Under the pieces are notes generated by a model. The model ran no database searches, was not told the DNA's origin, and saw nothing but the letters and a program-made list of their open reading frames with translations. 64,000 nucleotides of DNA, from positions 174,417-238,416 of the forward strand of contig JALMLS010000005.1 of the NCBI GenBank assembly GCA_038496445.1. Direction: 5' to 3'. Shown here piece by piece: positions 33,497 through 44,570 of the stretch. The DNA is from Trichosphaerium sp. ATCC 40318 (Eukaryota; Discosea; Flabellinia; Trichosidae). Position 1 is the first letter of the stretch; the number at the start of each line of letters is the position of its first letter. The position numbers and the translations under genes are program-made.

Positions 33497-34934
33497 ATGA
33501 GTCTGGAAGGGCTTGAAACTAGTGCCTTGCTCGAAGAACTACGACGAAGGGGTGTAATTACGCAGTTTGAGGTAGAAGAGTTCCAAACTCGCTTGATCAA
33601 AACTAAAACACGCTCAGGCGTTGATTTTAGTCCAAAAGAACCAAAAGAAATAATAAAAGAAACGATTACAGTAGTAGAAGGTGAAAATAACGAAAGACCT
33701 ATTGAAACGAAGTCAATAGCTCTAAAACGCCAACATTTTATTCTTTTGGGTACGTTCAAGTATGGATCGCAAGAAACAATAAAGGACTTGATCAGTATGC
33801 ACAAAGGGTATGTCTTTAATCAGTTTCTTTTGGTTACTCAAGTACCTATTCTTGGAATAACAAATAACTTTCTGTTAGTCATGTTATGAAAAAGAAGTGG
33901 CCTCTTCCAAAGACAGTTGATGCTGTTATCATTGGGTCTAATCCATCTTCTGATCACGTGGATCATCTGAAAGAGGTAAGTAAGACCAACAAAAAACGCC
34001 TTTGTTTTTTACCATGTCACGTGATTTCATATTTAACCATGACCGCCGTAGAGAAAGGATATCAGACAGTTTACAGAAAACGAATTCTTTGAGTACTTAA
34101 AAAATGAACTGAATAGACCTCGACGAGGTGGAGCGCCAAAGAGACCAATATCTGCATACATGCTCTTCGTAAAAGATAACCGTGATCGACTAAGAAAAGA
34201 AAAACCGGACATACCAATTTTTGAAATTGCAAAACATCTGGGCAGGGAGTGGAGAGCTCTTGATGATAGTACAACAGTCTCCTTTTTTTAAATACGTTAA
34301 ATATACACTCATGCTTTTCTAGGTACTAGGGCTGTATACATACAAAGAGCTCAAAAAGCAAAAGTAGAATATGCGGAGGATTTAAAAGAATACAACAAAG
34401 CTAAAGAACTTGAAGAAAAAGAGGCTGAGAAGGAGGAAGAAGACGTAGAACAAGATGACTTTTGCACTTTCAGTTCTATTGTCAGCCTTGAAAAACCTTC
34501 ATCTAATATCACACCTGTTGATTTACAATGTCCCATTAAGTCTGCCGTAAGTTATCTCCAAATACATTTAGACTCTATTATCAATATCAACTATTCTTTA
34601 GGTTGTTCATCAGCAATACACGTGTTCGCTGTGTCAAGTAAATATGGCAGGGAATAACAATAAGTTCTTCATTTTACAAGTGGTTAAGAGTGATGAACAG
34701 TATTACTTCTTTTCACGTTGGGGTAGAGGTAAAGTTGTTTTTTGGTTTAGCAATTAATTACTTATTTCTGTTGTAGTTGGTGCAACTGGTTTCCATAAAT
34801 GTATGGAATGCAAGTCGTCTACAGAAGCTGTTTCAGAATTTGAGAAAAAGTTTAAAATGAAGACTGCAATTGCTTGGAAAGATAGGAATACATCACCACC
34901 TGTTCAGGGTAAATACAAAGTAGTAATCCCTTGA
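33497..34934 (+). CDS. BRCT-HMG box-WGR domain protein
   Basis: Starts MSLEGLETSALLEELRRRGV, a helical SAP- or PADR-like opening. A BRCT-like domain follows: LKRQHFILLGTFKYGSQET, then WPLPKTVDAVIIGSNPS. An HMG box spans about 34120-34400 (GGAPKRPISAYMLFVKDNRD, HLGREWRAL). After a coiled, Glu-rich linker comes a WGR domain: KFFILQVVKSDEQYYFFSRW, GRVGATGFHKC, ending AIAWKDR and GKYKVVIP. WGR domains sense DNA ends and pass the signal to the catalytic part of PARP1-3. Here the protein stops immediately after WGR, with no regulatory or ART domain. It is therefore a chromatin or DNA-damage adaptor by inference. It could partner the PARP gene at 11.3 kb, but nothing in the sequence shows this. Five or six short introns. 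Confidence 0.85.
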
Positions 34935-35707
34935 GGTATTCTAATAAACCTGTGAGCCACCACTTTTTTTTTCTTCTGTTTAACTTCTTGGAACAGTTGC
35001 TAGTACCAAGTGTTATTCAGAAACAGTAGACTTCTTTGTTGCGAACCATTTTTGATTCCATGCCTTGTATGAGTTAATCTTAGAGGGGTGACACTAGTGC
35101 TGAGGGGCATTATGGAAGTGAAAAAATACTGTCAAATCCTACAATATGTTAAAGCTTTAGCGCAGGGAAAAACTGGAAGTTTTGAAATCTGGAAGAAATC
35201 TGGACCCCGTATTGCTGAGGGCCGGGGTGCTAGCCCACGTCTGGCGACTGAGGACTCAATTTATTGATGGTGGGGAGTGAAAGTACATCATACTTCCAGA
35301 TTTCGTTACAGATTTCACAACTTTCCATTCCATAAATTAATTAGTTTTCACTATCAAAAACTGCGAAGAAGTAGGTATATTCTGGGCAAACGCGACTTTC
35401 CAGTCATTTTCTACTCGTATTAATGCGCAAAGGAGTTTATACGACAGTCAGATATCGACGATGATCTGACCAATCAGATCGCGAGAAAACGGCTTTGTAA
35501 AATCAAAAAAGGAAAGTGCTCAAACAACAGTTCGTTTTTGATAATCACTGTGACCAGTTAGTTCGTTGCAACAAGCGTGAAATGTTAATTAACTTGAAGC
35601 ATCACGTCATGAACCCGAAAAAAAGTTCTCCTGAACCAATTCCCGATTTGTACTTCGGAATGATGACATTTATTTACTATCACACAACTCACGCAGCACC
35701 TCTTACG
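34935..35707. other. Intergenic stretch with inverted repeat
   Basis: No supported protein gene in 770 bp. It contains an imperfect inverted repeat enclosing a GC-richer core (listed separately). A 69-codon frame at 35516-35725 has poor composition and overlaps the next start. Confidence 0.4.
35175..35325. repeat. Imperfect inverted repeat around a GC-rich core
   Basis: The arms are GAAATCTGGAAG at about 35185 and CTTCCAGATTTC at about 35297, each extended by further partial matches. The 90-bp core is clearly richer in G and C than its surroundings. This could fold into a hairpin, as in a structured ncRNA, or be a MITE-like remnant. No target-site duplication was identified. Confidence 0.45.
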
Positions 35708-38700
35708 ATGTTCAAAGGTACATAACAAACACCTAATACCTTAATTTACTCATACTTCTCGTTAGCAATCGTAGTTTTGAGTGCGCTTTTCGTTGCAATC
35801 GCCCTTGCTGGCAAGGATGGTTACTGCCAACATGGTGGTACATTCACACCTGATTTGAGCGGTATTTACCGTGTTGAAGACGCCACGTACGTAAACACAA
35901 TATCGACTTCTTCTTTCGCGAACGAAAACTTTTCTGACTACTCGCTTAGCGACAACCGCCCTGAACATATCTGTCTTCAATTCGATGGTATCTTCGGTAA
36001 TGGTAAAAAGGCTGTTTTCTCTTGCAACTACCACGAAAATGGTAAACAACTTGCTGATACCCGCGTCTACTGGGAAGCGACAAACGATACTGGAGTTATG
36101 ACCGTTTTCGGTTTGATCTACGGTGGTGTTGGTTCAAACAACGGTAACTCTGCTGATTCATGGGATATTTCTCAAGCCAAGCAATACGTACTCAACTACG
36201 TTATTGAGTTCAAACGCGTTACACCAAGATCTGGTGGTGTAAACAATGGTACCAATATTACCGTAAACTGGGAGTCAACATCTGCTTCTGGTACATTCAA
36301 GGCAAAAATCAACAACACACTTCAACAAATGTACGCCACTTTACCCTTTTTGTTTTCGTTTTTTTTTCTTCGTCTTTTGAAGAAAAAGCTAAGCTTTCGC
36401 ACTTTCTGTTCTTCTTTTTACTTATTTTTACCCTTCTAGTATCTCATTCCAAGGAAAAAACCCAAATGAGACTGTTCGTAACTTTGCTCATGCTATCGGT
36501 ACTGGTTACGGTGCTGACCTCACTCAATCATCTGTATGGGGTTGGATTCAATCTGTTAACCCACCACAACCTGCTGGTGTTACAAGAGATTTGAACCTAG
36601 TAGTAACAACTTGTGTCGACTACTGTGATCTTGGAGATGCTTTCTTCCCACAAGTTGCCGGAAAGTATCAATACAGTGCTCCAACGTACGTCAAATAAGA
36701 ACTCAATTCCTCAAGGCAACCTTTTTCCTCGAAACATTGACCTTCAAAGTAAGCATTTGTTTCTAACTCGTTTTTTAAGCGCTGGCGCTGCAGTCCAATA
36801 CTCAGGAAAGAATGACATGCAATTCACAAACGATCCTGCTACATCATGCGTCGGGTTTTATTACACTGGATTTTCTAATGATGTATCTGATACTCTTGTT
36901 GATGACGGCACTGGTGTCTTTAAGCTACCTATTTCCGCCACCCAGTGTCAAGATATACCTACCCTTGATAACCACACACTTACGTTGGATATCAATGATC
37001 CGGTTGCTATGGTCAATAACTTTTGGGATCATAGAGGAACATTTGATCCGAATTTTGCTTTGGGAGCGTCACACTACATCGGTACGGTTTCTTCTTCTTC
37101 TTCTTCTTGTTTACTCCCAATCTTTTGTGCCTTGTACTCACTCTTATTATCAGGTCAATGTATTCCAGAGACTGCAATTGAAAATCTCGGCGTCTCATGT
37201 GTTCCACAACAAGTATCTCCTCTCACATCTTTGTTTGACACAAACATTGATGCTGATCTAAGAGACGGTATTTTAACACTTGATATCGATGCTCCATGGG
37301 AAGAAACTATTATGCAGGATACTCACAACTTTGCTTTGAACACAACTGTTACATTCAAGCCTTACGTTGTTGAGAAGTACTCTACAATCCCAAGACCAGA
37401 CACAAAGATTTGCAACTACACACCTCTCGTCTCTACACACTACACAGTAAAAGAACCTGACTTTACACGTGAGTGTAGATCAACATACAAAGCTCAATGG
37501 CCTGTCGCTGATCTTGTCGCTGATGGTTGTGCTACTCGTGTTTACTGTACCGAGAGCAACCAACCTGAAGCCAGTCCTACCAACTCCGCCTGTGACCCAG
37601 ATTTGTGTGCCTCCGGCACTTGCTTCAAAGTCTATGAATTCGAGTTCTCTGTTGACAGATTCTACAACGTATCTGCTCACACCCTCGGTGTTCAATCTAT
37701 TCGTCTTGCTGGTGACGAACACAGAATCGTTCTCGTCACTCCTTGGATTCTCACTGGAGAAGTTACCGTTGATTACGTTGCTCCACCTGATGTACAATGG
37801 GCCGCTGTCATCCCACTCTTGAAGTACTCTCTTGACCCTCTATTTGACTCAAATGGTGACCTACAAGCTTCTGAAGGTTCTTGGTACGTAGTTCACTCCA
37901 CAACAACTATTTTTTTATTTTTTGCTTGTTTTATTTTACTAACACGTTTTGTGCAGGGAATTTGAAGTTAAGACTGGTCTCCGCGCTCCTTTCGAGCTCG
38001 TTGAAGTTGGTGTTGGTAAACTCCAACGTCAATCCACTGGATCTCCATTGGAAGTTGACTACGTCATTGAGAACACTTGTGACGGTCAATACAACGACTC
38101 CAACCCAACCACCACTTTGGGCGAACAAGTTTGCACACAAAGAATCCGTGTTTTCTTCGATGAGTGCGACATGCTCTCTACCAGATACTCATACATCTTC
38201 ACCAACCTTCACTACACTTGTGACGCTGGTGCTCGTATTTTGTGGCCTGAATTCTGCGTCAACAACACGACCAGACCAGCTGAACTCAACGTCGATATTG
38301 TGGGTACCCAATCTTGCAATGACATCCGCGAAGAAGTCGTTGTCGGTGGTGTTGAGCTTGCATCTTACGTATCTGACTGGTCTGATACCATCAAGACATA
38401 CCTCTTCGGTACTGATGACATGAAGCTCAGATTCGAAGTAAAAGCAACTAACCCAACAAACGTTGCTTGTGAAGGTGTCCCAGCTATTGATGACCTCGTC
38501 TTGACAAAATTCTCTGCTGGTGAAAGACTTTTGGTCACCGGTACACCTGCTCCTCTTGTTGAGTACCCAACATCCGTATGCCAACGTGTTGTTGTACCAC
38601 AAGGTGACTGCGACAAACCATGTGTATACTGCTGTGTTGTCAACCCAACTGATGTTGATATCAACATTGGACCTAACGAGCCAGCTACATGGTGGACAAT

Positions 38701-38890
38701 GAGAGAATCCATTGAAGTACAATGGACTGGTTTCACAAAGAAGTCCGTCTTGGAGATTACAACTCCAAGTACACAAGCTGCATCCGCTTCCGCTGATGTC
38801 AGAATGCAACCACCTGCCTCTACTAGCGGTGTTTCATTCGTTCAACCATTGTTTTTCTTGGTTGTTGCTCTTATTGCTCTATTGTTCTAA
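35708..38890 (+). CDS. Large cysteine-containing secreted or GPI-anchored glycoprotein
   Basis: Exon 1 is only MFK plus a split codon; it joins after a 47-nt intron to IVVLSALFVAIALAG, giving a signal peptide. The ectodomain of roughly 900 residues has scattered paired cysteines (CVDYCDLGDAFFPQ, CDPDLCASGTCFKVYEF, CDKPCVYCCVVNP) and several N-glycosylation sequons. It ends in ASTSGVSFVQPLFFLVVALI and ALLF with no following basic residues, a GPI-type tail. Long exons and frequent C-ending codons (AAC, TTC, CTC, GTC) differ from neighbouring genes and suggest high expression. I do not recognise the family. A surface coat, adhesion or cyst-wall role is possible. Six or so introns, one with an AAG acceptor (near 36780). 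Confidence 0.7.
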
Positions 38891-39251
38891 GCGAACAAAT
38901 TTTGAAAATACCAATAAACAAACACTAAAGCAAAAATTGACTTTATGTTTTATTCTGTTGTAGACTCAAGGTAATTTAGAACGGATACGTAATACACGTA
39001 CATACACATTTTTTTGCAAATGGCGAAGACAGTTAAAAAGTACCGCCACAATTAGCTAGAAATTTCATGTTTTTTAATAATTGTTCTGAGTAGCGCTCTG
39101 AGTAGTTTCTACGCGTATATCTACGCATAGATCGTTGAAGTGTGAGTTTACAAAAAAAAACCGTCAAATATTATTTAAGGCATAACGGTTGGATTTACAA
39201 ATACCGCCACAACCTACACCACTTCACTTACGAGTCTATAGACACATAAAA
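38891..39251. other. Gap before thymidine kinase gene
   Basis: A 360-bp AT-rich spacer with no gene seen. It contains the glycoprotein 3' UTR and the presumed thymidine kinase promoter. Confidence 0.35.
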
Positions 39252-40224
39252 ATGAGTGGGCAAATACAATTGATTCTTGGTACACTATAACTACTCGTTA
39301 CGCTTTAAACTAACGTAAATCGGTTAGGACCAATGTTTAGCGGTAAATCAACAGAGCTGATTCGGAGAATAAGACGCTACGCCATTGCACGCAAAAAGGT
39401 GGCCGTAATCAAGTATATAAAGGGTACTGCAGCTGTTTTACGCTTGTTTACTAACTTGAGCATGCTAGACGACCGATACGACCAAATGGCTGTATCTACA
39501 CACGATAAGACAAAATTAAAGGCCATTCCAGCTGAAAACTTAAATGATGTAAGAGACCAAGTCTCTGGTTACGAAGTTATAGGCATAGATGAAGGACAAT
39601 TCGTATCCTAAACCGCCAAGCTTTTTTGTTGTTTTTTACGGAAGACGCTGTTTGGTTCAAAACCACGTCTCAACTCATTTGATCCTTGACAGTGTAATCA
39701 AATAGTTCCCTGACATTGTTGAATTTTGTGAAGACATGGCAAACGCAGGGAAAATAGTACTTGTAGCTGCTCTAGATGGTACTTTCCAAAGAAAACCGTT
39801 CGGTCAAATTTTGCAACTAGTTTGTCTTGCAGAGTCTGTTGTTAAACTAAAGTACGTTCTTTCTATTCAGTTTACCTTGAGGAGGATACCCTCACGGAGA
39901 TCTGTTGTTTGTTCTGTATAAAACGCTAACTGTATTGTAGTGCTATATGCTCTATCTGCGCTGGCGAAGCAGCTTTTTCAAAACGTCTCGTGAAATCTAA
40001 AGAAATAGAAGTCATTGGCGGGGCTGACATGTACATGGCTGTCTGCCGCCCATGCTACTTCGCAACGGTAAGCAAATGCTCTTAAAGATTACAAACATAA
40101 GTGCGTAATCTTTTCTTGCTATCATCAACAGCGAGTGTACCAAACCACTAACATCTACTGCCTAGCCTTCGCAAAGTGGCATTTAAATAAGAACCATGTA
40201 AAGCAGCACGCTTTACGTGCGTAA
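39252..40224 (+). CDS. TK1: Thymidine kinase, TK1-like (type II)
   Basis: Exon 1 [10 protein letters not shown] joins to [18 protein letters not shown], giving the P-loop GPMFSGKST. Next are IKYIK joined to DDRYDQMAV, then the Walker B-like VIGIDEGQF. The lasso and zinc site follow: [14 protein letters not shown] and CRPC supply the four cysteines. Thymidine kinase phosphorylates thymidine in the salvage pathway, usually in the cytosol. The catalytic Glu of DEGQF is present, so it should be active. The tail after CRPCYF ([13 protein letters not shown]...) depends on the last intron. It looks like a normal cellular TK with five short introns, and the introns argue against very recent viral acquisition. 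Confidence 0.9.
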
Positions 40225-40387
40225 ACAAAAAGAACAAAACTGGTGATTATGATCTTAAAAAGCCAAAAGAGCTGTATATGTGCTAGTTGCACGCTTGTAT
40301 TGTAGGACAAAATCCTAAAACTTGTAGACTCAAAAATATTAAAATAAATAAAGAACTGTATGACTGCAACCTTGTTTTTCGTTGTAC

Positions 40388-40844
40388 TTACTCTATTTTA
40401 TTAGTGCAAATACCTTCTGTGAAGCATTTACCATCGTCTGAAAAAGAAGTAGCCAATGTGGCATGTGACAGAACTCCACATAAAACATATTTACGCATAT
40501 GTGTAACTACGGCAATGCTTGTGCAACTAGGACATAAAGATTACGGAATAATTGGAACAAATGCTTTCAGTCCGTTAAACGCACCAAAAGTTTTTTCTGA
40601 TGACTCGCACAGTCATGTTAAGGCCATTTTGCGTATCACAACGTAGTGTACCATTATGTACTGCAGTAGCACCTTTATATTCCATACCAGATACGGCATC
40701 GTGAATAACACACGGAGAGCCTTGATTGCAACCATATTCATTGATTGGGGCCATATCAACTGCTTCAGGCTCATAACTGGCTACAAACGACACTAGCGTC
40801 AAAAAGACGGCCAAAAACGGGAAGATCAATTCTTTGGCTTGCAT
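40388..40844 (-). CDS. Small secreted cysteine-containing protein
   Basis: Starts MQAKELIFPFLAVFLTLVSF, a good signal peptide; a TTG further upstream is unlikely to be used. The mature part reads VDMAPINEYGCNQGSPCVIH, KGATAVHNGTLRCD with one glycosylation site, and NMTVRV. A GTGCGT intron leads to CTSIAVVTHMRKYVLCGV and CFTEGICTNKIE, then stop. Eight cysteines suggest disulphides. A GTAAGT overlapping the stop could lead to a further exon with a hydrophobic end, so the C-terminus is uncertain. No family is recognised. It is divergent from the next secreted-protein gene, with under 65 bp between starts. Confidence 0.6.
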
Positions 40845-40907
40845 TGGTGTGAGATGGAAGTGCAAAGACTTTATTCAAAAATCCTGTGCGTCATTCTCGC
40901 AATTAAC
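40845..40907. promoter_or_regulatory. Very short divergent promoter of two secreted-protein genes
   Basis: Only 63 bp separate the chosen start codons (40844 leftward and 40908 rightward). The two transcripts therefore probably share a core promoter, and their 5' UTRs must be short or overlapping. Confidence 0.45.
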
Positions 40908-41679
40908 ATGTTCAACGCTTCGAATGCTGTGTTGGTACTTCTACTACGATCATACACGTTATTTCTTCTTATTTTCTAGCTACTAGCTCTTGTTTGTGTT
41001 TGCATAGCGTCACAGAAAGGTGTTCGTATTAAAGCTGCGTCTCAGACCTTCCTGTCTCCTCAAGAAGCAGGATTTGATGTTACAGTTCAAGAAGTACGCC
41101 TAAACAGAGTCTTATAACTCAAATGTACTGTAGAATCATTGGAATGGCGCAATTGTTGGACCAGAAGTACACCACGTGATAATTTCAAGTCCTAATTCGT
41201 TTCTAGTCTGGTTCGGCTCCCTCGGTTAATATTCTCAAGTTTTACCTGTCAAACGTACCCAAAGGCGCTACAATTATAAAGGCAGAGTTCAAACAACGCA
41301 TGTTCGTTGTACCAAGTGAGTTATTCTACAATTTCCGCTTACACAAACTCATTCTACTTTTCTAGAGGAAGTGGCTTTGGAAACTTACTTGGTAGATTCT
41401 AATTGGCGTCCTAATGAGGTGACATGGGCTGATATGCCAAAAAAGCTTGATAGAGTAGATAAACGTGCAATAAGTCCTACGCAAGCGCAATGTGAAGGTG
41501 GAGGTTATGATATATCAATGGATGTCACAGAAGCTGTAAAGAAAATGATAACCAAAGGAAGCGATGCTGTGTCGTTCTTACAAACTACAGACGATAAGGT
41601 AACAATTTTACAGGTGTACACTATGCACCATACAGACAAAAAGGCAACACCTACATTGTCAGTGAAGTACACGATATAA
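40908..41679 (+). CDS. Secreted DNRLRE/CBM96-like domain protein
   Basis: Start chosen at MFNASNAV, which after a GTACTT intron joins LLALVCVCIASQKG to make a signal peptide. An ATG at 40854 is in frame and would give a longer, less typical leader. The mature protein is one beta-sandwich domain: FLSPQEAGFDVTVQ, ILKFYLSNVPKGATIIKAEF, DSNWRPNEVTWADMPKK, ISMDVTEAVKKMI, and TLSVKYTI at the end. This matches the DNRLRE/CBM96 pattern (FDVT..V, W....VTW), known in bacterial and archaeal secreted polysaccharide-binding or -degrading proteins. Function here: probably carbohydrate binding outside the cell. Two or three short introns show it is settled in a eukaryotic genome. Confidence 0.75.
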
Positions 41680-41961
41680 ATCAACACTGAACACGTGGAT
41701 TTCGCTTAAAAACCAAAACGGAAAATAAAAACAGTATTTGTTTCGTCGTTACGTAACGTTTTTGCTTTCGTTACCCGCCTGTGGCACCCACGCATATTAA
41801 TGCTCTGGAGTATGATTTATAGCAGTATTAAGGATTGTTACTAATGTTATCGAAGGAAAAACCACCAGTAGCATTAAAAATGCTATTGTAAGCGTACGCG
41901 CTATCTATTATGAAAAGCAACCGAAATTTATGACAATTAACGTTGTAGTAGTACGTTTGCT
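41680..41961. other. Gap before HA-repeat/nuclease gene 1
   Basis: It likely contains the promoter and unresolved first exon of the next gene. An ATG at about 41931 (MTINVV) followed by a GTACGT donor is a possible, unproven first exon. Confidence 0.3.
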
Positions 41962-43987
41962 TTGAAAGCTCTGTTTTTGGATCCAATTAACGCCATTATA
42001 GTGCCAGCCGGTCAGAACGGCATCAGGACACATCACGTACGCAAAAACGCCCTAAATGTCATCAAACACCAGGAAACCCTAACACTACGCGTTAGCAAAT
42101 CTCGCAAAGATTTCTGGCATGACATGTCAAACCAGCGACAGCGCATTGATGAAATAGGAGAAAACCTAAACATAAAGGTTCTAGACGATTGGTATACTAC
42201 ACGAATGGATGATTTCATAAAACAACCAGGGACAATAAGCTCCATAAGGTACAAACCAAGTCTTTCATCAAACCTGACCTTCTGCATAAGGAATCTTTAT
42301 AACGGCTCTCTATCAGCGTGCCTAGCAGCTGTGTATCCGACTCATCCGTGGATGCCGTGGCGCTTCTCGTACGTCTGCAATTTACAAACTAATCATTCAA
42401 ATATAATTTTATTACAAAGTATGGCACCTCGAGATTTTTGGGATAGCCATGATAACCAGCGCCAAGCTTTTGATGTCATTGGAAGATTTATAGGTATTAA
42501 ACATATGGATGATTGGTATAGTAAAGACTACAGAGATATAGCAAATCATGGAGCAGCTGGTTTTGTTGTGTACTAAAACAGTATTCGTTTCTTTGGTCTT
42601 ACACCTTTTCTAAGGTATAACGGTAACTCTGTATCTACTTGTCTTGAGCGCGTATACCCCGAATATACGTGGCAACCTTGGAGATTCAAGTATGGGTTTT
42701 GCAACAAAACGAGAGGTGTTGTGTTAACTCTTTTTGTCAATAAGGTTTGCTCCAAGAAATTATTTTTCGAATGTTGAGAATCAAAGAGTTGTTCTGAATG
42801 AATTTGCTTTTGAATATGATCTAAAGACTATGGACGAATGGTATGATATCAAAATATCCCATATGGAAAACGCACATTTTATCTACAAAAGGTACGAACC
42901 AAAGGAGTTTAAGAAACAAGAAACTTACAGTTTAAATAAAAAAAGTTATGAAGGGTCTATTCCCAACGCATTGAAATCTATATTTCCTGAGTTCACATGG
43001 AACGAAGATTTATTTGAATCTAATAAACCTATTCAATGGCATTTGCCTGAGATTCAAGAGTCGTTTCTTAGAGGTGTACAAAAAAACCTACACATCAATT
43101 CACCATCAATGTGGTAAGGGACCTTTGTTTGAAGGCAAAAAAAAAATGATATCTCTAGGTACCGCGTTTCAACAAAACAGCTCAGAGAGTTTGGTGGATA
43201 TGGATTTACAAAATATTGGCCAGATGCCTTGAATATTATTGAACCACACTATCCATGGGTATGGAAGCAGTTCGCAAGAAAGGCTAAAGTATCAAGACAA
43301 AGGTAGTTGGATTTGGTTTTTTTTAACCTTGAAAATTCCAAGTTCATGAGCTAACAGGCAATAGGGTCCTTCTAAGCATGATCCGTAAAATTTTTCCGGA
43401 GGACGAGATTATTGAAGAACATGTTTTAGCACCTAGAACAGAATCTTATAGTTTATTGACTGTTGACGTCTATATACCACGTGTTAATATTGCACTTGAA
43501 TATCAAGGTAAACGAATTTTCTTCAAATTTTCTTACTTTTTTTTGTAAACTCTCCAATAGGTGAACAACACTACTTTGATGCGTTATTCGATAGACATTT
43601 CGCGGAAGCACAAAAGGGTTTGGATATATTAAAACAAGATCAGTGTAACAAAGCCGGTAAGTAATCTTATTTGTATTCCTCCCTATCTTACTTTGTTCTG
43701 TAGGGTTAACCTTGATTGCAATTCCTTACTGGTGGGACTCTACCGTTGATACCCTGGTCGCTACTATAAAGCTTCATGCACCTCAAGTATCCTTTGCCGA
43801 GGAATTCAATTCGATAGAAGCTAAGCCATTGTCCCTTGAACCACCAGGCGACCACAAAGGCAATATTATAAATTCCTCATCAAACTTCCGTTTTTTTCTA
43901 TCTACACATTCAATAATTCTAACATGCAAAAAAGGCGATATGCTGATGGCTCCTCTCAGTACAGTGCATCAAAAAAGCTATTCGTAA
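41962..43987 (+). CDS. HA-like repeat/PD-(D/E)XK-like nuclease protein, copy 1
   Basis: Four HA-like repeats, each with an NQR-type start, a (D/E)(D/E)WY core and a WxPW(R/K)F-type end. Examples are FWHDMSNQRQRIDEIG with LDDWY and VYPTHPWMPWRFS; FWDSHDNQRQAFDVIG with MDDWY and VYPEYTWQPWRFK. The third and fourth repeats diverge (IFPEFTWNEDLF, IEPHYPWVWKQF). The C-terminal domain reads YSLLTVDVYIPRVNIALEYQ, GEQHYFDALFDRHFAEAQKG, KQDQCNKAG and IAIPYWWDS. The D...E.Q core plus EQHY and the later K..AG...I resembles restriction-type PD-(D/E)XK nucleases related to Vsr or RAP folds. Introns fall near the same place in each repeat. The 5' end has no convincing ATG and the 3' end beyond GDHKG is unclear. 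Function unknown; DNA or RNA cleavage guided by the repeats is an inference. Confidence 0.65.
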
Positions 43988-44570
43988 GCTTCTCGGTAAG
44001 CATACTAAATTTGGAGCAAGGCAAAACAATGTTTCTTAGTGCTAACACGAAATATCAGAATTACGAGAACAGAATTATTATCTTTCCTAGTGCACATGGC
44101 TTTCAATCTATTTATTGAAAGAAGGAACTACTCACCCGAACGACTTCGAGAAGCGCCAAAAACTCTTTTACAGTCATCCACCTGTGGAATGGTACCAAAC
44201 AGCCGACAATCTCCCACTTCCTAGCGGTGCACATTTAGGAACACCAACGACCTTTTTTTTGAAAACAAATCAAGCACACAAGAACGTAAAATACCAAACC
44301 ACAACACTAAAATATTACAGTACCTGAAACCTACCATTTTGCCCTTATTACAATTCGTTGCGTTCTACGTTTCGAACTCTTGTCTCATCTACACGCTCTT
44401 TCCTATACACCTTCGCTGTGTTTATGCTACAACAAAGAAGACTGGTCGAGGCTTTCAACAGTAAGAAAGTCCTGAAGACAAAAGATCAAGTAACCTTGGC
44501 CAATAACGAACTCGTTGATCCCTTCCTGTTGGGTATCATGACCCTTGGTCCAACAGTTCAATCATACTAG
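43923..44570 (+). other. Weak coding signals downstream of nuclease gene 1
   Basis: Three short frames look partly coding: MQKRRYADGSSQYSASKKLF from 43923, HPPVEWYQTADNLPLPSGAH to 44326, and a 48-residue frame from 44424 (MLQQRRLVEAFNSKKV). Some may be terminal exons of the nuclease gene or a separate small gene. No domain is recognised and no splicing is convincing. Confidence 0.3.

Noticed and set aside
35516-35725. 69-residue plus frame before the glycoprotein
   Set aside because: Its end coincides with the true MFK first exon and its upstream part has no protein-like pattern.
37469-38809. Long alternative frames on both strands (up to 206 residues)
   Set aside because: They overlap the large glycoprotein, whose frame has a signal peptide, cysteine pattern and GPI-type end; C-ending codons create open shadow frames.
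39252-40224. Recent viral origin for thymidine kinase
   Set aside because: Five short host-style introns and a normal TK1-like zinc lasso fit a resident cellular gene.
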